A stretch of DNA of 64,000 nucleotides, taken from positions 1-64,000 of the forward strand of contig NZ_MOXD01000013.1 of the NCBI RefSeq assembly GCF_001976145.1, read 5' to 3'. This document shows positions 7,037-16,510 of this stretch, one piece after another. Every line of letters starts with the position of its first letter. Within the stretch, counting starts at the first letter, position 1. A program made the position numbers and the translations under genes. The notes beneath the pieces are model-generated. The model saw nothing but the letters and a program-made list of their open reading frames with translations, was not told the origin of the DNA and made no database searches. The stretch comes from Serratia oryzae. GTDB lineage: Bacteria > Pseudomonadota > Gammaproteobacteria > Enterobacterales > Enterobacteriaceae.

Positions 7037-9478
7037 ATGGCTGGCGTAAACAAAACGCATCTGACTGAAACGGACATCATCACCAAATTTATCCTTCCTG
7101 CGGTTAAGGATGCAGGCTGGGATGATTTGGCGCAGATTCGCCAGGAAGTGAAACTGCGTGATGGCAAGATTGTGGTCCGTGGCAAACTGGCCTCACGTAT
7201 CAAAGTAAAATCTGCCGATATCGTGCTGTACCATAAGCCGAACTTGCCATTGGCAGTTATCGAAGCCAAAGCCAATAAGCACGCCATCAGTAAGGGGATG
7301 CAGCAGGGGCTGGATTATGCCAATCTGCTTGATGTGCCCTTTGTGTTTGCCTCCAACGGTGATGGGTTTGTTTTCCACGATAAAACCAATCCGCAGCAGC
7401 TCGAATGCGAAATTGCCCTCAGCGACTTCCCAACGCCTGAACAGCTCTGGCAAAAATACTGTGTCTGGAAAGGATTTACTCAGGAGCAGTTACCGGTTAT
7501 CAGCCAGGATTATTACGATGACGGTAGCGGTAAATCACCCCGTTACTATCAGATGCAGGCGATCAACCGAACGGTAGATGCTGTGTCGGCAGGAAAGAAT
7601 CGCATTCTGCTGGTCATGGCCACGGGTACAGGAAAAACCTATACCGCGTTCCAGATCATCTGGCGGCTGTGGAAAGCCAAAAATAAAAAACGCATCCTGT
7701 TCCTCGCGGACCGCAATATTCTGGTCGATCAGACTAAAAACAACGACTTCCAACCTTTCGGCACCGCGATGAACAAAGTCACCGGACGCACCATTGATCC
7801 GGCTTATGAGATACATCTGGCGCTGTATCAAGCGATTACCGGATCGGAAGAACATCAGAAAGCCTATAAGCAGGTGGCTCCTGACTTCTTTGACCTGATT
7901 GTGATTGACGAATGTCACCGTGGCAGTGCGTCCGAAGATTCTACCTGGCGGGAAATACTGGAATATTTCAGTAGTGCTACTCAGGTTGGTCTGACGGCAA
8001 CGCCAAGAGAAACAGAAGATATCTCCAATACCGACTACTTTGGTGAGCCGGTTTACACCTATTCGCTGAAAGAGGGGATTGAAGATGGTTTCCTGGCGCC
8101 TTACAAAGTCGTACGTGTCGATATTGATGTAGATGTACAGGGCTGGCGGCCCGTTAAAGGCCAACTGGATAAATACGGCAAAGAGATTGAAGACCGTATC
8201 TACAACCTGAAAGATTTTGATCGCAACTTGATAATTGATGAACGCACCATGCTGGTTGCACAGACCATTACCGACTACCTGAAACGTACCAACCCGATGG
8301 ATAAGACCATCGTTTTCTGCAACAACGTTGATCACGCAGAACGAATGCGCCATGCGCTGGTGGTACTTAACCCCGAACAGGTGTTGAAGAACGAAAAATA
8401 CGTGATGAAAATCACCGGCGACGATGATATTGGCAAGGCGCAACTGGATAATTTTATCAATCCTAAAAAAGCTTACCCAGTTATCGCGACGACCTCCGAA
8501 CTCATGACCACCGGTGTTGATGCTCAGACTTGCAAGCTAGTGGTGCTGGATCAAAACATTCAATCGATGACCAAGTTTAAACAGATCATCGGGCGCGGTA
8601 CGCGTATCAACGAAAAGCACGGCAAGCTGTGGTTCACCATTCTCGATTTCAAAAAAGCGACCGAGTTGTTTGCCGACCCACGCTTTGACGGTGTGCCAGA
8701 AAAAGTGCTGGTGGTAAAACCCAGCGATATTTCCGACCAAGATTCAGACTTCAATGAACAACTGGATGCGGAAGAGAATGCGGATGATGGCGATAATATC
8801 AGCAGTGAAGCGAGAGAAGACGCCGCTGACTATCAGGTCAACCATGATAAAAACTCAGGAAACAGCGAGTTCCATGACGATGACGAAGGCAAAGTTCACA
8901 AATACTATGTCAATGGCGTAGACGTAAAAGTGCTGGCTAAGCGCGTCCAGTATTACGATTCTGATGGCAAACTGGTGACCGAATCCTTTCAGGATTACAC
9001 CCGCAAAACGCTGCTCAAAGACAGTGAGTACGCCTCGCTGGATGGCTTCGTGCGCAAATGGCAGGATGCGCCACGTAAACAGGTCATCATTGAAGAGCTG
9101 GAGCAACTGGGCATTCTGTGGGATGCGCTGGCGGAAGAGGTAGGTAAAGATCTCGATCCGTTTGATCTGCTTTGCCACGTGGTGTACGGTCAGCCGCCGT
9201 TAACCCGTCAGGAGCGCGCAGCCAATGTGCGCAAACGTAACTACTTCACCAAATACGCTGAACCGGCTCAGCAAGTGTTAAGCACCTTGTTAGATAAATA
9301 CGCCGACGAAGGGGTACGGGAAATCGAAGACGTCCAAGTACTCAAACTGAAGCCGTTCGACACGCTGGGTCGTCCAATAGAAATCATCAAAACCCGCTTT
9401 GGTGACAAAAAGGCCTATGAGAAAGCCGTCAACGAACTGGAGAACGAAATCTACCAGCTACCTCCGCGCTTAGCCTGA
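7037..9478 (+). CDS. hsdR: Type I restriction enzyme R subunit (type IB)
   Basis: The 813-residue motor and nuclease subunit of a type I restriction enzyme. With HsdM and HsdS it cuts unmodified DNA at a distance after ATP-driven translocation. The nuclease motif is near the N-terminus (D61, then E76-A-K78). Helicase motifs follow: MATGTGKT at 194-201, DECH at 291-294, GLTATP at 318-323 and the motif VI region QIIGRGTR around 515. An acidic linker (EENADDGDN) precedes the C-terminal domain. Length and the order R-M-S fit the EcoAI-like type IB family. A strong hairpin separates it from hsdM, so R and M-S may be expressed separately. Confidence 0.95.
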   Translation: MAGVNKTHLTETDIITKFILPAVKDAGWDDLAQIRQEVKLRDGKIVVRGKLASRIKVKSADIVLYHKPNLPLAVIEAKANKHAISKGMQQGLDYANLLDVPFVFASNGDGFVFHDKTNPQQLECEIALSDFPTPEQLWQKYCVWKGFTQEQLPVISQDYYDDGSGKSPRYYQMQAINRTVDAVSAGKNRILLVMATGTGKTYTAFQIIWRLWKAKNKKRILFLADRNILVDQTKNNDFQPFGTAMNKVTGRTIDPAYEIHLALYQAITGSEEHQKAYKQVAPDFFDLIVIDECHRGSASEDSTWREILEYFSSATQVGLTATPRETEDISNTDYFGEPVYTYSLKEGIEDGFLAPYKVVRVDIDVDVQGWRPVKGQLDKYGKEIEDRIYNLKDFDRNLIIDERTMLVAQTITDYLKRTNPMDKTIVFCNNVDHAERMRHALVVLNPEQVLKNEKYVMKITGDDDIGKAQLDNFINPKKAYPVIATTSELMTTGVDAQTCKLVVLDQNIQSMTKFKQIIGRGTRINEKHGKLWFTILDFKKATELFADPRFDGVPEKVLVVKPSDISDQDSDFNEQLDAEENADDGDNISSEAREDAADYQVNHDKNSGNSEFHDDDEGKVHKYYVNGVDVKVLAKRVQYYDSDGKLVTESFQDYTRKTLLKDSEYASLDGFVRKWQDAPRKQVIIEELEQLGILWDALAEEVGKDLDPFDLLCHVVYGQPPLTRQERAANVRKRNYFTKYAEPAQQVLSTLLDKYADEGVREIEDVQVLKLKPFDTLGRPIEIIKTRFGDKKAYEKAVNELENEIYQLPPRLA

Positions 9479-9495
9479 TAGCCTATGAACATATT

Positions 9496-9528
9496 GCCAC
9501 TGGCCGCCGATGCGGCCGGTGGCATCCT
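9496..9528 (+). terminator. Terminator-like hairpin between hsdR and hsdM
   Basis: GCCACTGGCCGC / GCGGCCGGTGGC around loop CGAT, then ATCCTTTTT. This has the form of an intrinsic terminator or attenuator within the restriction operon, 18 bases after the hsdR stop. Confidence 0.75.
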
Positions 9529-9549
9529 TTTTAAGTATGGAAATAAAAC

Positions 9550-11022
9550 ATGTCAATTAGCTCAATCATTAAATCCCTTCAGGACATTATGCGTAAAGAC
9601 GCCGGGGTGGACGGCGACGCCCAGCGCTTGGGGCAACTCTCATGGCTGCTGTTTCTGAAGATTTTTGATACCCAGGAAGAAGAGCTGGAATTGGAGCAGG
9701 ATGACTACCAGTTTCCGATCCCACAACGCTATTTATGGCGAAGCTGGGCGGCAAACAGCGAAGGTATTACCGGTGATGCGTTGCTGGAATTTGTGAACGA
9801 CGATCTGTTCCCGACGCTGAAAAACCTCACTGCATCAATTGATAAAAACCCGCGCGGCTTTGTGGTCAAACAGGCATTCAGCGATGCCTACAACTACATG
9901 AAAAACGGCACCTTGCTGCGCCAGGTAATCAACAAGCTTAACGAAGTCGACTTCAGCAGCAGCCAGGAGCGCCATCTGTTTGGCGACATCTACGAACAGA
10001 TCCTGCGCGACCTGCAAAGCGCCGGTAATGCAGGTGAGTTCTATACCCCGCGTGCGGTAACGCGTTTTATGGTCAACCGCATTGACCCGAAGCTGGGCGA
10101 GTCGATTATGGATCCGGCGTGCGGCACCGGGGGGTTCCTCGCCTGCGCGTTCGACCATGTTAAAGAGCATTACGTCAACACCACCGAAGACCATAAAACG
10201 CTGCAAAAACAGATCTATGGCGTAGAGAAAAAGCAGCTTCCGCACTTGCTGTGTACCACCAATATGCTGCTGCACGGTATCGAAGTGCCGGTGCAAATTC
10301 GCCATGACAACACGCTGAATAAGCCGCTTTCCTCGTGGGATGAGCAGGTTGATGTGATTGTTACCAACCCACCGTTTGGCGGCACCGAAGAAGACGGCAT
10401 TGAGAAAAACTTCCCGGCAGAGATGCAGACCCGTGAAACTGCCGATCTGTTCCTGCAACTGATTATCGAAGTGCTGGCAGACAAAGGCCGCGCGGCGGTG
10501 GTGTTGCCGGACGGCACGCTGTTTGGTGAAGGCGTAAAAACTAAAATTAAAAAGCTGCTCACCGAAGAATGCAACCTGCACACCATTGTGCGGTTACCGA
10601 ACGGTGTGTTTAACCCCTACACCGGTATTAAAACCAATATTCTGTTCTTCACCAAAGGTCAGCCGACTAAACAGGTATGGTTCTATGAGCACCCGTACCC
10701 GGACGGCGTAAAGAACTACAGCAAAACCAAACCGATGAAGTTTGAAGAATTCCAGGCGGAAATCGATTGGTGGGGCAATGAAGCCGACGGCTTTGCCAGC
10801 CGTGAAGAGAACAATCTGGCGTGGAAAGTCAGCATCGACGATATCATCGCCCGCAACTTTAACCTCGATATCAAGAACCCGTACCAGGGCGAAACCATCA
10901 GCCACGATCCTGACGAATTACTGGCACAGTACCAGACGCAGCAGGCTGAAATCAGCGAATTGCGTAACCAGCTACGTGACATTCTTGGTGCGGCGCTGGC
11001 AAGCAACAAGGGGGCGCACTGA
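9550..11022 (+). CDS. hsdM: Type I restriction-modification DNA methyltransferase (M subunit)
   Basis: A 490-residue adenine-N6 methyltransferase subunit. The S-adenosylmethionine-binding motif DPACGTGGF is at 188-196 and the catalytic motif NPPF at 273-276. The N-terminal helical domain and the GEFYTPRAVT segment before the methylase fold are typical of HsdM. With HsdS it modifies the recognition sequence and protects the host. Its TGA overlaps the ATG of hsdS by one base at 11022. Length is very close to what I recall for EcoAI HsdM. Confidence 0.96.
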   Translation: MSISSIIKSLQDIMRKDAGVDGDAQRLGQLSWLLFLKIFDTQEEELELEQDDYQFPIPQRYLWRSWAANSEGITGDALLEFVNDDLFPTLKNLTASIDKNPRGFVVKQAFSDAYNYMKNGTLLRQVINKLNEVDFSSSQERHLFGDIYEQILRDLQSAGNAGEFYTPRAVTRFMVNRIDPKLGESIMDPACGTGGFLACAFDHVKEHYVNTTEDHKTLQKQIYGVEKKQLPHLLCTTNMLLHGIEVPVQIRHDNTLNKPLSSWDEQVDVIVTNPPFGGTEEDGIEKNFPAEMQTRETADLFLQLIIEVLADKGRAAVVLPDGTLFGEGVKTKIKKLLTEECNLHTIVRLPNGVFNPYTGIKTNILFFTKGQPTKQVWFYEHPYPDGVKNYSKTKPMKFEEFQAEIDWWGNEADGFASREENNLAWKVSIDDIIARNFNLDIKNPYQGETISHDPDELLAQYQTQQAEISELRNQLRDILGAALASNKGAH

Positions 11023-12785
11023 TGACCGTTGAGAAGCTGATCACCGACCATATCGATATCTGGTCCTCTGCGCTGCAAACCCGCTCCACGGCCGGGCGTG
11101 GCAGTAACGGCAAAATCGACCTCTACGGCATTAAAAAACTGCGCGAGCTGATTCTGGAGCTGGCGGTGCGCGGCAAACTGGTGCCCCAGGATCCGAATGA
11201 TGAACCGGCGTCTGAGTTACTAAAGCGTATTGCTGCCGAGAAAGCGGAGCTGGTAAAGCAAGGGAAAATTAAAAAGCAGAAGCCGCTGCCGGAAATTAAC
11301 GAGGATGAAAAGCCGTTTGAATTGCCGGAGGGGTGGGATGTAATACGTTTGGGAGAAATAGCTACAAAAATCGGTTCAGGAAGTACCCCTAGAGGAGGAC
11401 AAAGTACCTATGTTTCTTCTGGAGTCACTTTTTTACGCTCTCAGAATATTTGGAATGATGGGCTAAAGTTGGATGATGTAGTATTTATTACGTCTGAGGT
11501 TCATTCTCAAATGGATGGCTCTCAGGTTGAAGCGTTCGATATATTGTTAAATATCACTGGTGCATCTTTAGGACGCTGTGCCATTTACCCAAATAACGTT
11601 GGTGAAGCGAATGTTAATCAACACGTGACAATTATTAGGTTAATTGAAAAAGAAATGATTAGTTTTCTTCATTTAGCCATTACATCCCCTGTAATACAAA
11701 AATTAATATGGGGACGTCAAGTGGGAATGGCAATCGAAGGTCTTAGTAAAAAAACCCTTGAGCTTTTTGAAATTCCAGTTCCACCATTATTAGAACAATT
11801 AAGAATTGTTAATAAAGCACGTGACTTAATGTTCCTCTGCGACCAACTGGAACAACAATCACTAACCAGTTTGGACGCACACCAGCAACTGGTAGAAACC
11901 CTGCTGGCAACGCTGACCGATAGCCAAAGTGCCGAAGAACTCGCCGACAACTGGGCGCGAATTAGCCAGCATTTCGACACACTGTTTACCACCGAAGCCA
12001 GTATCGACGCGCTTAAGCAAACCATTCTGCAACTGGCCGTGATGGGTAAACTGGTGCCACAAGATCCTAACGACGAACCGGCTTCTGAACTGCTTAAACG
12101 TATTGAGCAGGAAAAAGCGCAACTGGTGAAAGAAGGAAAAATTAAAAAACAAAAACCGTTGCCGCCAGTGAGTGATGAGGAAAAACCGTTTGAGTTGCCG
12201 GAGGGGTGGGAGTGGTGCAAGTTACAAAACATCACGTCAAAAATAACTGATGGTGATCATAAAACCCCACCGAGAATCAATAACGGTTATAAATTATTGT
12301 CGGCTAAAAATGTTCGAGATGGATATCTTGATTACGATAACTGCGACTATATTTCTGAAGAGGATTATCTTAAATCAAGAGAGCGATGTCTTCCTGAGAT
12401 TGGTGATCTTCTAATTGTATCTGTTGGCGGAACAATTGGCCGTAGTTCTTTAATAAAAGAGAGTGCTAACTTTGCATTAGTAAGAAGTGTGGCAATTATA
12501 AAACCATTGTTGTTTAATTCTGACTATCTTAAGTTTTCAATGGACTCATTTTTATTGCAGAAAATCATCAATGAAACTAAACGAGGGGGAGCACAACCTT
12601 GTTTGTATCTTTCGGAAATATCAAATTTTCTTTTCCCTATGCCTCCAGAGAAGGAACAAAAGCGAATTGTTTCAAAAATAGAACACCTTTCGTCAATTTG
12701 CGATCGTCTCAAATCCCGCCTGCAATCCGCCCAGCAAACCCAGCTCCACCTAGCGGATGCGCTCACTGACGCAGCATTAAACTAA
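11022..12785 (+). CDS. hsdS: Type I restriction-modification specificity subunit
   Basis: A 587-residue DNA recognition subunit with two target recognition domains, TRD1 at about residues 106-265 and TRD2 at about 397-560, each reading one half of a bipartite site. Each is preceded by a near-identical conserved block (LVPQDPNDEPASELLKR ... KIKKQKPLP ... KPFELPEGW), at residues ~40-106 and ~330-397. The TRDs (bases ~11340-11860 and ~12214-12690) are visibly A+T richer than the conserved blocks, suggesting they were exchanged horizontally. The duplicated blocks are natural recombination points for specificity switching. The recognition sequence cannot be read from the protein. Confidence 0.95.
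   Translation: MTVEKLITDHIDIWSSALQTRSTAGRGSNGKIDLYGIKKLRELILELAVRGKLVPQDPNDEPASELLKRIAAEKAELVKQGKIKKQKPLPEINEDEKPFELPEGWDVIRLGEIATKIGSGSTPRGGQSTYVSSGVTFLRSQNIWNDGLKLDDVVFITSEVHSQMDGSQVEAFDILLNITGASLGRCAIYPNNVGEANVNQHVTIIRLIEKEMISFLHLAITSPVIQKLIWGRQVGMAIEGLSKKTLELFEIPVPPLLEQLRIVNKARDLMFLCDQLEQQSLTSLDAHQQLVETLLATLTDSQSAEELADNWARISQHFDTLFTTEASIDALKQTILQLAVMGKLVPQDPNDEPASELLKRIEQEKAQLVKEGKIKKQKPLPPVSDEEKPFELPEGWEWCKLQNITSKITDGDHKTPPRINNGYKLLSAKNVRDGYLDYDNCDYISEEDYLKSRERCLPEIGDLLIVSVGGTIGRSSLIKESANFALVRSVAIIKPLLFNSDYLKFSMDSFLLQKIINETKRGGAQPCLYLSEISNFLFPMPPEKEQKRIVSKIEHLSSICDRLKSRLQSAQQTQLHLADALTDAALN
11142..11340 (+). repeat. hsdS conserved block, copy 1
   Basis: Encodes the helical spacer block before TRD1; partner of the copy at 12012-12210. 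The two encode almost the same ~67 residues and are similar at DNA level. Confidence 0.8.
12012..12210 (+). repeat. hsdS conserved block, copy 2
   Basis: Second copy of the ~67-residue spacer block, directly before TRD2. The direct orientation allows recombination that would swap or delete a TRD. Confidence 0.8.
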
Positions 12786-12795
12786 GGAACAGACG

Positions 12796-13899
12796 ATGCC
12801 GGTTCATCATGCAATCTGGCGGGTTGGGGAGAATCCCCAACCGCTAACTATCAGCAAACTCGCCAGCGAGCAACTGCTGGAGAAGATGATTTTAAACGAC
12901 CCGACTATCCTCTCCGATCAGTGGATGATTATCGGCCATCAGGAAAATACCCTCGATAAGGGGCGTATCGATCTGCTGGCGATTGCGCCGGATGCCTCAC
13001 TGATCCTGATTGAGCTTAAACGCGACCGCACGCCGCGCGAGGTGGTCGCGCAGGCGCTGGATTACGCCTCGTGGGTAGATGACTTAACCGCCGATCGCCT
13101 GTCGCAGATTTACGAAAAATTCTCCGGTGGTGGCAATCTGGGTGAGGCATTTAAACAGCGCTTTAATACCGAACTGGAAGAAGAGTCGCTCAACCAGTCG
13201 CATCAAATCATTATCGTGGCGGCGGAGCTGGATCCCTCCACCGAGCGTATCGTCGATTATCTGAGCAAGAACGGCATCTCGATTAACGTCCTGTTCTTTA
13301 AGGTATTCCAGCACGGGGATGAGCAATTCTTAAGCCGCGCCTGGCTGATCGACCCGAGTGAGACGCAAACCAATGCCGCACAGGCCACCGCAAGCACAAG
13401 CGCCAATGCAAAAGAACCCTGGAACGGTGAGTTTTATGTCTCGTTTGGCGACCCGCAAAGCCGCAATTGGGAAGAGGCTCGTCGCTACGATTTTATCAGC
13501 GCCGGTGGTGGTAGTTGGTACAGCCAAACGTTAAAACAACTTCAGCCTGGCGATCGTGTGTGGGTAAAAATCCCGGCAACGGGTTACGTCGGCGTCGGTA
13601 TAGTGCAGAGCGCCGTTGAGCCTGCTAGTAGCTTCACCATTAACACCGAACAAGGGGAAAAGTTGGCGATGGAGGTGCTTAAGTACGGCGATCTGTATCA
13701 GCAGAATGCGGATGACCCCGATAAGTCGGAGTATTTTGTCTCGGTGAAATGGCTGGAAACCCGCAGTGAACAAGAAGCGGTTAACGAGGTCGGTTTCTTC
13801 GGCAACCAAAATACGGTCTGTAAGCCTACAACCCCGAAATGGCGGCACACTGTAGATAAATTAAAGCGTTATTTCGGAAATTGGAACACAGAATTGTAA
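12796..13899 (+). CDS. DUF91/NucS-like PD-(D/E)XK nuclease with possible PUA/EVE-like C-terminal domain
   Basis: A 367-residue protein encoded ten bases after hsdS, so probably the fourth gene of the restriction operon. The N-terminal half has a clear PD-(D/E)XK nuclease core: GRID (D59), IELK (E73, K75) and Q86 in AQALDYASW, as in DUF91/NucS-C-like endonucleases. A low-complexity Ala/Thr/Ser linker (~195-210) leads to a second domain with FYVSFGD, a Trp-rich section, and GDRVWVKIPATGYVGVGIV. This resembles PUA/EVE-like folds that bind modified bases or RNA, but the match is by eye only. A role as an accessory or modification-dependent nuclease in phage defence is inferred. Confidence 0.75.
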   Translation: MPVHHAIWRVGENPQPLTISKLASEQLLEKMILNDPTILSDQWMIIGHQENTLDKGRIDLLAIAPDASLILIELKRDRTPREVVAQALDYASWVDDLTADRLSQIYEKFSGGGNLGEAFKQRFNTELEEESLNQSHQIIIVAAELDPSTERIVDYLSKNGISINVLFFKVFQHGDEQFLSRAWLIDPSETQTNAAQATASTSANAKEPWNGEFYVSFGDPQSRNWEEARRYDFISAGGGSWYSQTLKQLQPGDRVWVKIPATGYVGVGIVQSAVEPASSFTINTEQGEKLAMEVLKYGDLYQQNADDPDKSEYFVSVKWLETRSEQEAVNEVGFFGNQNTVCKPTTPKWRHTVDKLKRYFGNWNTEL

Positions 13900-13990
13900 T
13901 GCCCTGGTGATGATTTTTTCCATATATACAAGAGACTGCATAAAAAATACACGCCCCAAGTAAGGTGAAAAAAAGAAAAGGAGAGATAAA

Positions 13991-14013
13991 GCTCAGCCCT
14001 TGACGGGCCGAGC
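13991..14013 (-). terminator. Stem-loop after integrase gene
   Basis: GCTCAGCCC / GGGCCGAGC hairpin just beyond the integrase stop. On the minus strand it is followed by TTTATCTC. The A-rich stretch 13968-13990 on the plus strand lies on the far side. Confidence 0.6.
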
Positions 14014-14015
14014 AC

Positions 14016-15206
14016 TTATTTCGTTGTATTTACACTTTCCAGGCTGTCGATATAGTTGGCATACCACTGCATCATCTCCCGCCTGCCGTCCAGATACTGC
14101 GCATGGTTGTAGGCTCCGCGAATCGCATTCTTATCCACATGGGCAAGCTGCGTCTCAATCCAAGCCGAGTTATAGCCCTTTTCATGTAAGATCGTGCTCA
14201 TCGTGTGGCGAAAGCCGTGGCCCGTCAGCCTTCCCTTATACCCAAGCAGCTCAATCACCTGGTTAACGCTTTCCTTTGAAATCGGCTTCGTCCGGTCATT
14301 TCGCCCAATGAACACCAATGGATACGCACCCGTAATAGGTTTCAGTGACAAAAACAGATTCACCACCTGCTCAGACAACGGAACTATGTGGGGCCGCTTC
14401 ATCTTCATCACTTCGGGGGGAATTTCCCAAAGCCTTTTCTCAAAGTCGATATCCTGCCAACGAGCAAAACGCAGCTCTTGGGTACGGACCGCTGTCAGCA
14501 TAATGATTTGCGTTGCAGTTTTGGTGATGATGCTGCCGGTATAGCCTGCCAGATCTCGCAAAAAGTAAGGCAGTTCTTCAACGCTAAGAAAAGGGAAATG
14601 CACCTTTGTCGGTGTAGCCAATGCTGTCGCCAAATCAGGCGCGGGATTGTATTCAGCACGCCCGGTAACAATGGCATAGCGGAAAACCTCCCCACAGCGT
14701 TGCCGTACCTTACGCATTTTCTCCAGTGCCCCACGTTTTTCCATGCGTCGTAACGTTTCCAGCAACTCCATCGGCTTGATTTCCGCAATAGGTCGTTTGC
14801 CGATATACGGGAAAACGTCTTTCTCAAAGGTGTCGATGATTTCCTCACGGTAGCGTAACGACCAACGGTCGGCCTTATACTGATGCCACTCGCGTGCGAT
14901 GGCTTCAAACGTGTTTGCGATAGAAAGCTTTTGCGACAACTTTTCAGCCTTCTTCACTTCACCGGGGTCACCACCAGAGGCTAACGTTTTGCGTGCTTCC
15001 TTTCTTTTTTCTCGCGCATCAGCAAGTGAAACATCAGGGTACACGCCGATAGAAAGCATCTTTTCTTTACCCGCAAAGCGATACTTCAAACGCCAGTACT
15101 TTGAACCATTAGGTTTGACCAGCAGATACATGCCACCGCCGTCAGCCAATTTGTAGGCTTTCTCCATCGGCTTGGCCGTTTTCACTTTTATGTCCGTTAG
15201 TGGCAT
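14016..15206 (-). CDS. P4-type tyrosine recombinase (island integrase)
   Basis: A 396-residue integrase that inserts and excises genomic islands by recombination at tRNA genes. The N-terminal DUF4102 arm-binding domain (LADGGGMYLLVKPNGSKYW) is followed by the catalytic domain with R241 (AVRTQELRFARW), H330-x-x-R333 (HGFRHTMST), H356 and the likely nucleophile Y366 (GAYNHAQYL). I chose the ATG at 15206: GGAGAT lies about five bases upstream, and the product begins MPLTDIKVKTAKP like other P4 integrases. The gene points away from selC, whose 3' end is 245 bases upstream; this is the usual layout for an island in selC. Confidence 0.95.
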   Translation of the reverse strand: MPLTDIKVKTAKPMEKAYKLADGGGMYLLVKPNGSKYWRLKYRFAGKEKMLSIGVYPDVSLADAREKRKEARKTLASGGDPGEVKKAEKLSQKLSIANTFEAIAREWHQYKADRWSLRYREEIIDTFEKDVFPYIGKRPIAEIKPMELLETLRRMEKRGALEKMRKVRQRCGEVFRYAIVTGRAEYNPAPDLATALATPTKVHFPFLSVEELPYFLRDLAGYTGSIITKTATQIIMLTAVRTQELRFARWQDIDFEKRLWEIPPEVMKMKRPHIVPLSEQVVNLFLSLKPITGAYPLVFIGRNDRTKPISKESVNQVIELLGYKGRLTGHGFRHTMSTILHEKGYNSAWIETQLAHVDKNAIRGAYNHAQYLDGRREMMQWYANYIDSLESVNTTK

Positions 15207-15288
15207 AGCATCTCCATTGATAGATATGGGTAGTAGCCTCAAGCGAGGTACTACCAAACCAGATAAAAAGGGGTTAAAACAAGCCTGC

Positions 15289-15337
15289 GGGGGTGCCAGA
15301 AAATTACATACATTTTTGAACCCCCTTAGGCACCCCC
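15289..15337. repeat. Inverted repeat upstream of integrase
   Basis: GGGGGTGCC at 15289-15297 and GGCACCCCC at 15329-15337 flank 31 bases, with an extra CCCCC run between the arms. It lies between the integrase promoter region and the tRNA end and may be an arm-type recombination site or operator. Confidence 0.5.
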
Positions 15338-15450
15338 GAATATCACTTGATGTGGGTTGAATTCTGTTGAATCTTGTAGACAGAGTTGTGGCTTAAAGCC
15401 AGTATACACGGGGTTTTAGTTGAATTCAGGAGAGTTTGAAAGGTATCGAA

Positions 15451-15470
15451 TGGCGGAAGATCACAGGAGT
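15451..15470 (-). other. Probable island attachment site at the selC 3' end
   Basis: P4-type islands insert at the 3' end of tRNA genes, here the last bases of selC including the encoded CCA. The integrase lies directly on this side. I found no second copy of the tRNA end in the window, so the partner site should lie left of base 1. Confidence 0.65.
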
Positions 15471-15545
15471 CGAACCTGCCCAGGACCGCTGGCGGCCCCA
15501 ACTGGATTTGAAGTCCAGCCGCCCCACCGGGGACGATGATCTTCC
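15451..15545 (-). tRNA. selC: tRNA-Sec (anticodon UCA)
   Basis: 95 bases on the minus strand starting GGAAGATC and ending GATCTTCCGCCA. The long acceptor stem, long variable arm and anticodon loop (GACTTCAAATC, anticodon TCA) match E. coli selC almost base for base. This tRNA inserts selenocysteine at UGA codons with SelB. It serves the fdoG gene in this window and is a well-known integration site for genomic islands. Confidence 0.97.
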
Positions 15546-15719
15546 TCTAGAAAACGGAAGCAAGTGGCGGATTATAGCGCGAATCCCCCCTGGTGCTAAG
15601 CGCGAAATCGTGTTTCCGCGATCCTCTTCTTACACTTGGCCTCCCGGCCAAGATTTCCGCCGCTTATCTGCTAACCTGATAGGGCCCGGGTTATTCACCC
15701 GTCCATTGCTGGAGATGCT

Positions 15720-16310
15720 ATGACCAAGAAAGTTGCCGTCCTGCTAAGCGAAGGATTTGAAGAGGCTGAGGCGGTTATTGTGATCGACGTATTGCGTCGT
15801 CTGAAGATTGATGTGGAACTGCTGTCCTGTCAGGATCGGCTGGAACTCCGCAGCTATAACAAGATGCGTATGTTCGCCGATGCTCTGTTGGAGCGCCGTA
15901 TGGATGTCCTGTACGACGCCGTGGTAATCCCAGGTGGGCCGCAGGCAACTGCCAACATGGCGGATAATTCGATGGCCGTGGAGTTTATCCGCCGTCACGA
16001 TGAGGCCGACAAGTTGATTTGCCCACAGTGTTCCGCTGCTGCTCGCGTGCTGGCCGTCAACCGGTTGCTGCAAGGGCGCCGTTATGTCTGCTCTGGTGAA
16101 CTGCATCGCGAAGTGGCAGATGGCACCTATGTGGCAGAAAAAGTGGTTGAAGACGGTAACCTGATCAGTGGCAAAGGGCCGGGGGCTGCATTTGATTTTG
16201 CTTTCACCGTCGCCTATCGCCTCACCGGCGATTATGCCACCACGCAAGAGCAGGCTGAGCACATCTATCACGAAAACTGGCAAGTACCACAACAAGCAGT
16301 GCCTGCATAA
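15720..16310 (+). CDS. DJ-1/PfpI family protein
   Basis: 196 residues with the DJ-1/ThiJ fold: N-terminal EGFEEAEAV (E14 or E15 being the conserved acid), VIPGG at about 69-73 and a nucleophile elbow at C104 ([13 protein letters not shown]). Alignment by eye puts C104 rather than C101 at the DJ-1 catalytic cysteine. Members act as glyoxalase/deglycase-like or redox-protective proteins; the exact substrate is unknown. GGAGA precedes the ATG. It stands alone on the core side of selC. Confidence 0.8.
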   Translation: MTKKVAVLLSEGFEEAEAVIVIDVLRRLKIDVELLSCQDRLELRSYNKMRMFADALLERRMDVLYDAVVIPGGPQATANMADNSMAVEFIRRHDEADKLICPQCSAAARVLAVNRLLQGRRYVCSGELHREVADGTYVAEKVVEDGNLISGKGPGAAFDFAFTVAYRLTGDYATTQEQAEHIYHENWQVPQQAVPA

Positions 16311-16510
16311 ACGCTGAACACTGCTGCTAACTGGGCGCGGCACAGCTAGCGCTTTCTGGCCTGACGCCGGGAGCGAGACTGTTACCGCGCTTTCTGTTGT
16401 TAAACCCTCAGTCATGCCTGCATATTCAGCAAAGTAAACGCGTCCCCCTACCGTATTGCCTATCGACGTTCGCAAACTGTTCACCTTCCCAATAAGCAGT
16501 TTTAAAGGTC

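Noticed and set aside
15546-15719. Second tRNA or att site between selC and the DJ-1 gene
   Set aside because: No cloverleaf or copy of the selC end is present; the region probably contains only promoters.
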